A DNA stretch of 64,000 nucleotides, taken from Clostridium hydrogenum. GTDB taxonomy: Bacteria; Bacillota; Clostridia; Clostridiales; Clostridiaceae. Below are positions 26,099 through 37,800 of the stretch, piece after piece (the first letter of the stretch is position 1; the number at the start of each line of letters is the position of its first letter). The notes below the pieces were generated by a model. It had not been told where the DNA came from. It saw nothing but the letters and a program-made list of their open reading frames with translations, and did no database searches. Where the stretch lies: NCBI RefSeq assembly GCF_021432385.1, contig NZ_JAEACT010000005.1:153501-217500 (forward strand), in the 5' to 3' direction. The translations under genes and the position numbers were made by a program.

Positions 26099-27286
26099 TT
26101 ATTTGTGGCACAAATTATTAAACTCTTCCCTAGCTTTTTTAAGAATTTCGGGGTTCTTACATAAGTCTACCGCGGAGTAGGCGAAGGCTTTTACCACCAT
26201 AAGAGCTTTTTCTTTTGCGTCATCGCTGTTTGCATGTTTAAGGAAATCTTCTTCATGAACTTTTACTGTACCATCTCCGATTTTTATATTTCCGTACATA
26301 GTTGGAGCAGCATAGCTTACATTTCCTATATCAGTTGAACCAGGATTTTCGGCCTCATCGCTAAAATCTTCAAATCCAGCTTCAGTAAAATTTTTGTATG
26401 CCAATTCTTTAAGTGTAGAATTTACAATAAGATCATCATAGGAATTTTCAAAATTAGATATTTCAAGTTCAGTGCCTGTCATTATGGCAGCACCTCTAGC
26501 GCAATTTTTAACTTTTTCAGAAACTTCGTTTAGATAACTGCGCTTAGACGCCCTAATGGATATTCTGCAAGCACAATTATCCGGAACAATATTGGGTGCA
26601 TATCCACCCTCTGTAATTATGCCGTGAATTCTTACATCTGGTTTAACGTGTTGTCTCAATGCATTTATACCAGCGAAGGTTAGGTTAACTGCATCTAAGG
26701 CGTTGATTCCTTCATGGGGATAAGCGGCGGCATGGCTTGCTTTGCCTTTAAATTTAAATTCATAAGAATCCATAGCAAGCGCAGTTGCGTTTAAACTTGT
26801 ATTTACTGAAAGATGCATTTGAAATACAGCGTCTATATCATCAAACACACCTTTTTTCACCATATCAACTTTTCTTCCTACGGTTTCTTCAGCTGGTGTA
26901 CCTATGACAACAAGATTACCTTCAAAAATTTTGCCTAGTTTTGATAAAACCAATGCGGCACCAACAGTTGTAGCTGCTATCCAATTGTGGCCACAGGCAT
27001 GAGCATTTTCCCTTTGGATTCCATAGCCTGGCAAGGCATCATATTCAGATAGAAAAGCTATAGTTGGATAATCAGTATTTCCAAGTTCCGCTCTAAAAGC
27101 TGTTTCCATTCCTAAATAAGGATATTCAACCTTGAAGCCATACTTTCTTAGCAAATCAACAAGGTACTTTGAAGATAAAAATTCCTCATCGCCAATCTCT
27201 GGATTATCAAATATGTAGTCGCTTATGGCATATATTTCATCTTTTAGCTGTAGTGTTATATTATTTATTTTTTCATGTAAATCCAT
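26099..27286 (-). CDS. M20D-family amidohydrolase/aminoacylase
   Basis: 395 residues from the ATG at 27286; an upstream GTG sits on top of the ribosome site AAGGAG and is unlikely. Metal-ligand motifs of the M20D group: AHACGHN (HACGH, near residue 98), EETVGRK (catalytic Glu near 137), QMHLS near 160. The dimerisation domain follows (about 185-295). Such enzymes release amino acids from N-acyl or aminobenzoyl-glutamate-like conjugates (AbgB-like). Single gene. Confidence 0.9.
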   Translation of the reverse strand: MDLHEKINNITLQLKDEIYAISDYIFDNPEIGDEEFLSSKYLVDLLRKYGFKVEYPYLGMETAFRAELGNTDYPTIAFLSEYDALPGYGIQRENAHACGHNWIAATTVGAALVLSKLGKIFEGNLVVIGTPAEETVGRKVDMVKKGVFDDIDAVFQMHLSVNTSLNATALAMDSYEFKFKGKASHAAAYPHEGINALDAVNLTFAGINALRQHVKPDVRIHGIITEGGYAPNIVPDNCACRISIRASKRSYLNEVSEKVKNCARGAAIMTGTELEISNFENSYDDLIVNSTLKELAYKNFTEAGFEDFSDEAENPGSTDIGNVSYAAPTMYGNIKIGDGTVKVHEEDFLKHANSDDAKEKALMVVKAFAYSAVDLCKNPEILKKAREEFNNLCHK

Positions 27287-27503
27287 ATTTGTTATCACTC
27301 CTTACGTTATGGAGAAATCTTTAAAACAAGCATTATTAAAGGGGATTGTTTTAAAGGTTGTATATTAAGTTTATAAAAAATATTGAACAAGAACAAGAAA
27401 TTTTTAAAACATAGCCAAATGAAATATTTACAAAGTTTATTTACTTTTTTATGTAAGTTATGCTAAGGTTTAATTACAATCAACATAGGAGAAAGAGTAA
27501 ATT

Positions 27504-30500
27504 ATGCTTAAAAAAATTAAAAAAAAATATATTAGTATTGCACAACTAATAATATTATTGTGTGCTTTATTAGAAATAACTATTAATATCTCAAACATAG
27601 GAAATCATTATAGTTTTCCCAATGGGGATAAAAACAGCGTAGTGGATCTTCAAAATTGGAATTTTGATAAACAAGGAACTGTAAATCTTAATGGTAGCTG
27701 GGAGTTTTACTGGAAAAAATTTTATAACTATAAGGATTTTTCTAAAGGTAATGTAAAGCCTGATATATATGTAAATGTACCAAGTGTGTGGAATAGTTAC
27801 AAAATTAATGGCTCTAATCTTCCTGGTTATGGATATGCTACATATAGGCTTAAGGTAAAAGTCCCTGAAATCAATAAAATGATGGCAGTAAGAATAAGAA
27901 ATATGTCAGCTGCTTATAAATTATATGTTGATAATAAACTTGTTGCTTCAGGTGGAGAAGTTGGAAGCAGTGCTAAAAATTTTGAACCTGAATATAAAAC
28001 TGTTACAGCTAATTTTAAAGCAGAAAAAAGGGAATTTAATATAATAGTGCAGGTATCAAATTATTCCTATGCAAGAGGAGGAATGTGGTATTCCATAAAA
28101 TTAGGAACATCCCATGAAATAGATAGACAAAGACAAGCTTCTATTATGAAAGATTTGCTTTTAATGGGGGCATTGATTGCTATTGCTGTTTATTATATTA
28201 GTTTTTTTGCATTGAGGCCAAAGGAACCTGTAAGTATATTATTTGCTTTACTATGTATTATAGCAGCAGCTAGATTATTTGCATATGGTGATTTAAATAC
28301 ACTAGGATATTATGAAAGTGTTTTTTTAGAATATACATTTGATTGTTTATTGCCATTGTTGTTCCTTGTAATAATAAATGAAATGCTGCCAAAGCATATA
28401 TCGAGAAAAAAAGTTAAGTATCTTGTAATTATTACAATGCTTGAAGTTATTCTATTTACGCTATTGCCTGTACATATATATACAGAATTTGTGTATTTGT
28501 TTGAGGTTATATATACCATTTGCGTGCTACTTGCTTTAATAATATCGTTAAGGGCATTTAAAATGAAAGAAAGTAATTCGGTGATTATAGCAGCAGCTTG
28601 TATATTGGTAGTAATAAGCTTTGTTAATGATATGTTATTTCAAAATAGTCTTATTTTACACATTAATGATGATATGTCTCCAATTGCTATTTTTATATCT
28701 ATTATGCTTGAATCATTTGTCCTTTCGAGGAAGTTTGCTGGTGCCTTTACGCAATCAGAAAAGTTATCAAGTGAATTAACTTCTTCATTAGAAAAGGAAA
28801 AGGAAATGCAGGAACGACTTCTAAGGCTTGATAAATTAAAGGATGAATTTTTGGCAAATACTTCTCATGAATTAAGAACTCCATTAGGCGGAATAATAAG
28901 CATTGCAGAATCAATGGTAAGAGGCGTGAATGGGGCAATTAATGAGATGCAGGAAAAAGACTTGTCTATAATAGTGTCAAGCGGAAGACGATTGTTAAAT
29001 TTAGTAAATGACATATTGGATATATCAAAGCTTAAAAATAGAGATATAAAGCTTTATAAAAAGAGCCTTGATATAAATAAGATTATCAGTTCTATAGTAA
29101 ATGTATTTGACTACTTAAATAAGAATGAAGCTGTTAAAATAATTCTTGAAATTCCAGATAACCTTCCATGCGTTCTAGCTGATGAAGATAGATTTAATCA
29201 AATTATGTATAATCTTATAGGAAATGCGGTTAAGTTTACAGGAGAAGGGTACATTAAAATATATGCAGCTCAGAAAAGTGACTATGTAGAAATAATTGTA
29301 GAAGATACTGGAGAAGGAATGCCAGAAGATAAAGTATCAAAAATATGGGAGGCTTTTGAACAAATTGATACTTCTATAACTCGTAAGCATGGTGGAACGG
29401 GACTTGGACTTTATATTACTAAAAAATTAATTGAACTTAATGGAGGTAAAATTACAGTAGAATCAGAATTAGGTATTGGATCAAGATTTATTTTTACTTT
29501 ACCAGTGAGTGGTGAGAATATAAGTAATGATGATAAAGAAAATACAAATTTACAAATTAAACATATTAATGAAATTGAGTTGCCAAATAAGGTGGTTCAG
29601 GGTGGTCATAATGTACTTGTTGTGGATGATGATGTTTTGAATTTATATTCTATAATAAATGTATTAAAGCTTGAAGGGTATAATATTATCCCCGTTAATG
29701 GTGGAATTAAAGCCTTAGAGGAGCTTGAAGCGAATAATGATTATTCCTTGGTAATATTAGATGTAATGATGCCTGAAATTTCTGGTTATGAGGTGTGCAG
29801 AAAAATAAGAGAAAACAAGACCATGTATGATTTGCCAGTGCTTATGTTAACTGCAAGTAATCAGCAAAATAGCATAGTTTTATCTTTTGAAGCAGGTGCA
29901 AATGATTTTCTTACAAAGCCCTTTGAGTATAACGAATTAATATCTAGAGTTAAAACCTTAGTAGAATTAAAGCAAGCTGTTTCAAAGGCATTAAATATGG
30001 AAATGGCTTTCTTACAGGCACAGATAAAGCCTCATTTTTTATTTAATGTTTTAAATGCAATTGCAGAGCTTTGCTATGTAAATCCAGAGTATGCAAGTGA
30101 AGTAATAGTTAATCTTGCAAGTTATTTAAGGACAAGCTTTAGCGTTACAAACCTAGAAGAATTAATTCCTATAGAAAAAGAGATAGATTATATTAATACA
30201 TATTTAAAGTTAGAAAAAGCTCGTTTTGGAGATAAGCTTAAAATAGAATATGATTTAAATATTGGTCGTGGAATTATGATACCACCTTTAATAATACAGC
30301 CGTTAGTTGAGAATTCTATTATACATGGAATTAGGGGCAGATATGAAACGGGTATGATAAAAATATCCATAGTAAAAGACGAAAAAGAGATTGTAATTAG
30401 TGTATGGGATAATGGCAAGGGAATTTCTAAGGGAGAAATAGAACAATTATTAGATGTAAAAAGAGATAGCAAAAGTGTAGGCTTAAAAAATATTAATATG

Positions 30501-30602
30501 AGATTAAAAAGATTATATGGGAGAGGTATAGATATAAAGAGTAAAGAGGGGGTAGAAACAATAGTTAAAATAGTAATACCAATTAAGGGGGAAGGTAAAT
30601 GA
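27504..30602 (+). CDS. Hybrid sensor histidine kinase with two kinase cores and a receiver
   Basis: 1032 residues. Order: N-terminal membrane anchor (11-33); extracytoplasmic jelly-roll, 7TMR-DISM-like sugar-binding fold (about 50-195); seven-helix membrane block (about 215-400); coiled coil; HisKA with phospho-acceptor His455 in TSHELRTPLGG; HATPase (about 560-675) with EDTGEGMPED and GGTGLGLYI; receiver (about 703-820) with acceptor Asp near 753 in ILDVMMPEI; then a LytS-type His_kinase domain (QIKPHFLFNVLNAI, near 842) and a second HATPase with DNGKGIS. Two unrelated kinase cores in one chain are notable. Its last four bases overlap the response regulator gene. Confidence 0.92.
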   Translation: MLKKIKKKYISIAQLIILLCALLEITINISNIGNHYSFPNGDKNSVVDLQNWNFDKQGTVNLNGSWEFYWKKFYNYKDFSKGNVKPDIYVNVPSVWNSYKINGSNLPGYGYATYRLKVKVPEINKMMAVRIRNMSAAYKLYVDNKLVASGGEVGSSAKNFEPEYKTVTANFKAEKREFNIIVQVSNYSYARGGMWYSIKLGTSHEIDRQRQASIMKDLLLMGALIAIAVYYISFFALRPKEPVSILFALLCIIAAARLFAYGDLNTLGYYESVFLEYTFDCLLPLLFLVIINEMLPKHISRKKVKYLVIITMLEVILFTLLPVHIYTEFVYLFEVIYTICVLLALIISLRAFKMKESNSVIIAAACILVVISFVNDMLFQNSLILHINDDMSPIAIFISIMLESFVLSRKFAGAFTQSEKLSSELTSSLEKEKEMQERLLRLDKLKDEFLANTSHELRTPLGGIISIAESMVRGVNGAINEMQEKDLSIIVSSGRRLLNLVNDILDISKLKNRDIKLYKKSLDINKIISSIVNVFDYLNKNEAVKIILEIPDNLPCVLADEDRFNQIMYNLIGNAVKFTGEGYIKIYAAQKSDYVEIIVEDTGEGMPEDKVSKIWEAFEQIDTSITRKHGGTGLGLYITKKLIELNGGKITVESELGIGSRFIFTLPVSGENISNDDKENTNLQIKHINEIELPNKVVQGGHNVLVVDDDVLNLYSIINVLKLEGYNIIPVNGGIKALEELEANNDYSLVILDVMMPEISGYEVCRKIRENKTMYDLPVLMLTASNQQNSIVLSFEAGANDFLTKPFEYNELISRVKTLVELKQAVSKALNMEMAFLQAQIKPHFLFNVLNAIAELCYVNPEYASEVIVNLASYLRTSFSVTNLEELIPIEKEIDYINTYLKLEKARFGDKLKIEYDLNIGRGIMIPPLIIQPLVENSIIHGIRGRYETGMIKISIVKDEKEIVISVWDNGKGISKGEIEQLLDVKRDSKSVGLKNINMRLKRLYGRGIDIKSKEGVETIVKIVIPIKGEGK

Positions 30603-31705
30603 GGGCAATTGCTGTAGATGATGAAGAATTAGGACTTTCAAGAATCATGAGGTTATTAAAGAAAATCGAATATTTGAGCTATGTAAATGGGTATAACAAC
30701 CCAAAAGAAGCAATAGAAAATGCTTGTATAGATAATGCAGATATTGCATTTTTAGATATTGAAATGCCTGAAATAAATGGTCTTGTACTCGCAGAAATGC
30801 TAATGGAGAAAAATCCTAAAATAGAAGTGATTTTTATTACAGCTTATGATAAATATGCATTGCAAGCCTTTGAGGTTAATGCTATTGGTTATCTATTAAA
30901 ACCAGTTGAATTAGGCAGTATAAAGCAAAAGCTTGAGAGAGTTTTGCTAAGGCAAGGTGACATTAAAGTAGTAGAAGAAACTAAAAAATTATATATTAAG
31001 GTTTTTAAATATTTTTTGGTTAGTGATAGTAAAGATATGAAGAATATTATTGAATTTAGAACTGAAAAGGCTAAGGAATTACTAGGTATTTTATTAAGCC
31101 ATCAGGGAAAACCAATAACAAAGGATAAAATTATTTATAGACTTTGGCCAGACATGGAAATGGAGAGGGCTGCAAAAAATTTTCATACAACCTGTTATTA
31201 TGTTAGAAAGGTTATAAAAGAAGCGGGCATTAATAATTTTATTTTACGCAAAGAGCATGGATATAGTATAAATATGAATTACATTGATAGCGATTTAAAT
31301 AGTTTTTGCAGTGCTATAAGAGAAATAAGAAAAAAGGAACCTCAAATTGGGATTATAAAAGCTGGTTTTTTTGAGTATGGTGGTAGTTATTTTGAAAATG
31401 AATATTATGAATGGGCTTACGCAGAAAGAAACTACTATGGTGATTATTTTGAAAATATGGGCATATATTTATCAAACTATTATGAAGGCATAGGACAAAT
31501 GGACGAGTGCGAAAAAATTTTGAAATATTTATTTAGAGTTAATCCATTATCTGAAAAAGCTTGTTCAAGATTAATTAAAATAAGTATGGAAAAAGGCGAT
31601 ATAATAAATGCTAAAAAAATATATAAAAACTTTCAAAAAAACGTTGATGATGAAATGGGAGAAAAAACTTTAAAAATTTTAGAAGATATAATAGAAAAAT
31701 ACTAA
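30599..31705 (+). CDS. Response regulator with winged-helix and BTAD (SARP-like) output
   Basis: 368 residues. Receiver domain 1-120 with acidic pair DDEE (7-10), acceptor Asp54 in FLDIEMPEING and LKPVE at the switch Lys. A winged-helix DNA-binding domain follows (about 150-225: SHQGKPITKDKIIYRLWPD), then a helical BTAD/TPR-like region to the end (ERNYYGDYFENMGIYLSNYY). Such chains are typical partners of LytS-like kinase domains in clostridia. ATG overlaps the kinase stop. The nearest downstream target is the giant gene at 31828. Confidence 0.9.
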   Translation: MRAIAVDDEELGLSRIMRLLKKIEYLSYVNGYNNPKEAIENACIDNADIAFLDIEMPEINGLVLAEMLMEKNPKIEVIFITAYDKYALQAFEVNAIGYLLKPVELGSIKQKLERVLLRQGDIKVVEETKKLYIKVFKYFLVSDSKDMKNIIEFRTEKAKELLGILLSHQGKPITKDKIIYRLWPDMEMERAAKNFHTTCYYVRKVIKEAGINNFILRKEHGYSINMNYIDSDLNSFCSAIREIRKKEPQIGIIKAGFFEYGGSYFENEYYEWAYAERNYYGDYFENMGIYLSNYYEGIGQMDECEKILKYLFRVNPLSEKACSRLIKISMEKGDIINAKKIYKNFQKNVDDEMGEKTLKILEDIIEKY

Positions 31706-31713
31706 AAAAATAG

Positions 31714-31750
31714 ACAAAACCATAAATAATTATGGTTTTGTTTATTTTTT
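31714..31750 (+). terminator. Terminator after response regulator
   Basis: ACAAAACCATAA and TTATGGTTTTGT pair around a TAAT loop (31714-31741), followed by TTATTTTTT. Confidence 0.85.
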
Positions 31751-31827
31751 GTTGAGTTTTGTCATGTAAAATATAAATTGACAAACTATTAAGAAATAAA
31801 AAAGATACAATTAAGGGGGGTAATTTT

Positions 31828-34800
31828 GTGAAGAAAAAACGAAAATGGATAGCTACATTTTTAAGTTCGATTTTTTTAGTGACGGCGATATCATTGCCTT
31901 CGAATGGAGTTGTGCACGCAGATACTGGTGCAATAATTAGTAGAATAGCTGGAACAACGACAAAACAGGGTATAAGTGGATACACTGGAGATAATGGTTT
32001 AGCAACAAGTGCAACATTAAGACATCCAGATGGAGTAGCAGTAGGAAGCAGTGGAAATGTATATATAGCAGATAGTTCTAATAATGTAATAAGAAAGATA
32101 GATTATTCTACAGGAAACATAACAACAATAGCAGGAACTGGAGTAAGCGGATATAGTGGAGATAATGGTTTAGCAACAAGTGCTAAATTAGGGTATCCAA
32201 CTGGAGTAGCAGTAGATAGCAGTGAAAATGTATATATAGCAGATACTAATAACAATGTAATAAGAAAAATAGATCATGCTACAGGAAACATAAGCACAAT
32301 AGCGGGAACTGGAACAAGTGGATATAGTGGGGATAACAGCTTAGCAACAAGTGCAAAATTAAGAAACCCAGAGGGAGTAGCAGTAGATAGCAGTGGAAAT
32401 ATATATGTAGCTGATGTTTATAACCAGGCAATAAGAAAAATAGATCATTCTACAGGAAACATAAGTACAATAGCGGGAACAGGAGTAGGCGGATATAGTG
32501 GAGATGGAGGCTTAGCAACAAGTGCAACATTAAAAAATCCAAGTGGAGTAGCAGTAGGAAGCAGTGGAAATGTATATATAGCTGATACTAATAACAGTGT
32601 AATAAGAAAAATAGATCATTCTACAGGAAACATAAGCACAATAGCGGGAACTGGAGCAAGTGGATATAGTGGGGATAACAGCTTAGCAACAAGTGCTAAA
32701 TTAAAAAACCCAGTAGGAATAGCAGTAGATAGCAGTGAAAATATATATGTATCTGATGTTTATAACCAGGCAATAAGAAAAATAGATCATGCCACAGGAA
32801 ACATAAGCACAATAGCGGGAACTGGAGCAGGTGGATATAGTGGGAATAATGGCTTAGCAACAAGTGCAACATTAAATTATCCAATGGGAGTAGCAGTAGA
32901 CAACAGTGGAAATGTATATATAGCTGATAGTAGTAACAATGCAGTAAGAGAAATAGATCATACAACAGGTAACATAAGCACAATAGTGGGAACAACAAAG
33001 GATGTACCAGCAATTGCGTATAGTGGGGATGGAGGCTTAGCAACAAGTGCTGCATTAAGTAATCCAATGGGAGTAGTAGCAGACAGCAGTGGAAATGTAT
33101 ATATAGCTGATAGTGGTAACAATGCAGTAAGAAAAATAGATCATACAACAGGGAACATAAGTACAATAGCAGGAACAGGAACAAGTGGCTACAGTGGAGA
33201 TAACGGCTTAGCAACAAGTGCTAAATTGAACATGCCAATGGGGGTGGCAGTAGACAGCAGCGGAAATGTATATATAGCTGATAGTAGTAACAGTGCAATA
33301 AGAAAAATAGATAATACAACAGGAAATATAAGTACAATAGCGGGAACAGGGACAAGTGGCTACAGTGGAGATAACGGTTTAGCAACAAGTGCTACATTAT
33401 ATGGTCCAAATGGAGTAGCAGTAGACAACAGTGGAAATGTATATATAGCTGATAGTGGTAACAATGTAGTAAGAAAAATAGATCATATAACAGGGAACAT
33501 AAGCACGATAGCAGGAACAGGGACAAGGGGCTATAGTGGAGATAACGGCTTAGCAACAAGTGCTACATTATATGGTCCAAGAGAAGTAGCAATAGACAAC
33601 AGTGGAAATGTATATATAGCTGATAGTGGTAACAATGTAATAAGGAAAATAGATCATACAACAGGGAACATAAGCACGATAGCAGGAACAGGGACAAGGG
33701 GCTATAGTGGAGATAACGGTTTAGCAACAAGTGCTACATTAAACACTCCAAGTGGAGTAGCGGTAGATAGTAGTGGCAATGTATACTTAGCTGATAGTAG
33801 CAATAGTGCAATAAGAAAAATAGATCATGAAACAGGAACTATAAGTACAATAGCAGGAAACGGAACAAGTGCCTACGGCGGGGATAACGGCTTAGCAACA
33901 AGTGCTACATTATCGACACCATGTCAAATATCGGTAGACAGTAGTGGAAATGTATATATAGCGGATAAGTTTAATCATGAAATAAGAAAAATATCAATGC
34001 CAATTTCATCATATACTGTGACCTATGATGGAAATGGGAATACAAATGGAACAGTGCCAACAGACAGTAATAGTTATACTAGTGGAACTTCTGTAACAGC
34101 AAAAGATTCTGGAGATCTTGCAAAAACTAACTATACTTTTGCAGGTTGGAATACAGCAAAGGATGGAACGGGAACAGCAGTGGCAGCAGGGGGAAGCTTT
34201 AACATTACTGGGGATACAACCTTGTATGCTCAGTGGGAACAAACATCAGTACCACCAGCACTTTATATAAATACAATAGCAGGAACAGGAACAGCTGGGT
34301 ATACTGGAGATGGAGGACTAGCAAAAAGTGCACAATTAAGAAGACCGGGTGCAGTAGCAGTAGACAACAGTGGGAAAATATACATAGCTGATACTAATAA
34401 CAATGTAATAAGAGAAATAGATACAGGGGGAAACATAAGTACAATAGCAGGAACAGGAACAGCTGGGTATACTGGAGATGGACATGAAGCAAAAAGTGCA
34501 CAATTAAATGCTCCGCAAGGAGTAGCAGTAGATAGAGAAGGTAATGTTTATATAGCTGATACTAGTAACAATGTAATAAGAGAAATAGATACAGGGGGAA
34601 ACATAAGTACAATAGCAGGAACAGGAACAGCGGGGAATACTGGAGATGGAGCAGCAGCAAAAAGTGCAAAATTAAATGGTCCATGTGGAGTAGCAGTAGA
34701 TAGCAAAGGTAATATATTTATAGCTGACACTAGTAACAATGCAATAAGAGAAGTAGATACAAATAAAGACATAAGCACAATAGCGGGAAGCGGAAGCGAT

Positions 34801-37800
34801 GGTTCAATAATAAAAGCATCATTATTTTATCCATTTGGAGTTGCAGTAGATAGCCATGACAATATATATATAGCTGATACTACTCATGATTTAATAAGAG
34901 AAATAGATACAAGCGGAAACATGAATACAATAGCAGGAGCAGGAATGGGTCAAGAGGGAGATGGTGGTTATAGTGGAGATGGAGGATTAGCAACAAATGC
35001 TCTATTAGATTCCCCATGTGGAGTAGCAGTAGATAGCAGCGGTAATGTATATATATCGGATACTTATAACAACTTGATAAGAAAAGTGGATTTTCAAACA
35101 AAAAAGATAAGCACAATAGCCGGAAGACCAGGTTGGTATGGAGGAGGTTATTATGGAGATGGAGGTTTAGCATCGAGTGCGGAAGTAAATTACCCAAATG
35201 GAATGGCAATAGACAGCAGCGGTAATATATATATAGCTGATAGTCTTAACAATGTAATAAGAAAAATAGGACTACCAGTTTCTTCTTATACATTAACCTA
35301 TGATGGAAATGGGAACACAGCTGGAACAGTGCCAACAGACAGTAATAGTTATACTAGTGGAACTTCTGTAACAGCAAAAGATTCTGGAGATCTTGCAAAA
35401 GCTAACTATAAATTTGCAGGTTGGAATACATCACAGGATGGAACAGGAACAGCAGTGGCAGCAGGGGGAAGCTTTAACATTACTAGGAGTACAACATTAT
35501 ATGCTCAGTGGAGCCCAATAGTATCATCAAGCTTAAGTATAAATACGGCAAGCTTTGATAAGAATACAGCAAATCAAGCAGATATAAGCATAGAAATGAC
35601 GCTAAATGGGAATGATTTTACAAGTATTACAAGTGGAATTTACACTTTAGTAAATGGAACAGATTACACAGTAAGTGGAAATACAGTAACAATAAATAAG
35701 TCCTATTTAGCAAGCTTAAGCACAGGAACAGAAGCATTAGTATTTAACTTCAGTGAAGGCAACCCACAAACTTTAAATGTAACAGTAACAGATACAACAC
35801 CAATAGCAGCAAGTGGATTAACAGTAGAAGCGGCAGCTGAAACTCCAGCAGTATCAGGCAAAGTAAACTTAACAGTAACACCAGCAGCTATAGATGCTAA
35901 TCACAAGGTATATTACCAAGTAGTAGATTCGAATCCAACAGCATTAAATGTAGGAGATGTAATTACACCAAGTGATTGGATAGAAGTAACAGATGCAAAT
36001 GCACATGAAATAGCAGTGCAAAACGGTAAATATATAGAAGCAGTAGAAGTAACAACAGCAGATAATAAAGTTACTAACTGGGGAAAATCTGGTGCCATAG
36101 CCGATGGTTATATTGCTTCATCAAGCTTAAGTACAAATACGGCAAACTTTGATAAGAATACAGCAAATCAAGAAGATATAAGCATAGGACTAACGCTAAA
36201 TGGAAATTATTTTACAAGTATTACAAATGGAATTTACACTTTAGTAAATGGAACAGATTACAGAGTAAGTGGAAATACAGTAACAATAAATAAGGCCTAT
36301 TTAGCAAGCTTAGGCACAGGAACAGAAGCATTAGTATTTAACTTCAGTGAAGGCAATCCACAAACTTTAAATGTAACAGTAACAGATACAACACCAATAG
36401 CAGCAAGTGGATTAACAGTAACGGCAGCGGCAGAAACTCCAGCAGTATCAGGCAAAGTAAACTTAACAGTAACACCAGCAGCTCAGGATAGTAATCACAC
36501 GATGTTATATAGAATAGTAAATTCAAATCCAACAGCATTAAATGTAGGAGATGAAGTTGAGCCAGGTGATGGTTGGATAGTTGTAGCAGATACAAATGCA
36601 CATGAGATATCGGTAGCAAATGGTCAGTATATAGAAGCAATAGAAGTAACAAATGGAGATTATAAGGTTACTAAGTGGGGTAAGTCTAGTGCTACAGCCG
36701 ATGGTTATATTGCACCAGTATCATCAAGCTTAAGTACAAGTACAGTAAACTTTGATAAGAATACAGCAAATCAAGCAGATGTAAGCATTGGGATGACACT
36801 AAACGGAAATACCTTAACAAGTATTACAAATGGAACTTACACTTTAGTAAATGGAACAGATTACACAGCAAGTTCAAGCTTAGTAACAATAAAAAAGAGT
36901 TACTTAGCAAGCTTAAGTACAGGAGTATCAACATTAGTATTTAACTTTAGTGCAGGAAGTTCTCAAAGTTTAAGTGTAATAATATCAGATTCGACACCAG
37001 GTAACGCAAGTATAAGCCCAACAACAGCGAACTTTGATAAAAACACATTAAATGAGGCGGATGTAAATGTAGGTATGACAATAGGTAAAAATACCTTAAC
37101 AAGTATAACAAATTCAGGAACTTCGCTAGTTCAGGGAACAGATTACACAATAAGCGGGAATACAGTTTCAATAGAAAAGAGCAGCTTAGGGAAATTAAGT
37201 ACAGGAGCATCAACAATATTATTTAGCTCCACTACAGGAAGTTCACAGAACCTAACAGCGGCAATATCATTAGATCAAACAGGCGCAAATTTGACTATGG
37301 CATTAAATGGGGATGAGTTAACAAGCATTACAAATGAAGGAAATACATTAGTTAATGGTACTGATTATATAGTCAACGGAAATACAGTGACTATAAAAAG
37401 AGGTTTCTTAACAAAAGTAGGAACAGGAACAGTAAACTTAGTATTTAATTTTGGAACACAAAAGTTAGCAGTTACAATTTCAGCAAATCAGACAGCTGTA
37501 AATGTAACTATGGCAGTAAATGAAAACACCTTAACAAGCATCACAAATGGAATTTACACTTTAATAAATGGAATAGATTATGATGTAAATGGAAATGAAG
37601 TAACAATAAAAAAGAGCTATTTAGCAAGCTTAAGTACAGGAACAGCAGCGTTAGTGTTTAACTTTAGTGAAGGTAGTCCACAAATTTTAAATGTAGCAGT
37701 AACAGATACAACACCAGTAGCAGCAAGTGGATTAACAGTAGAAGCGGCAGCTGAAACTCCAGCGGTATCAGGAAAAGTAAACTTAACAGTAACACCAGCA

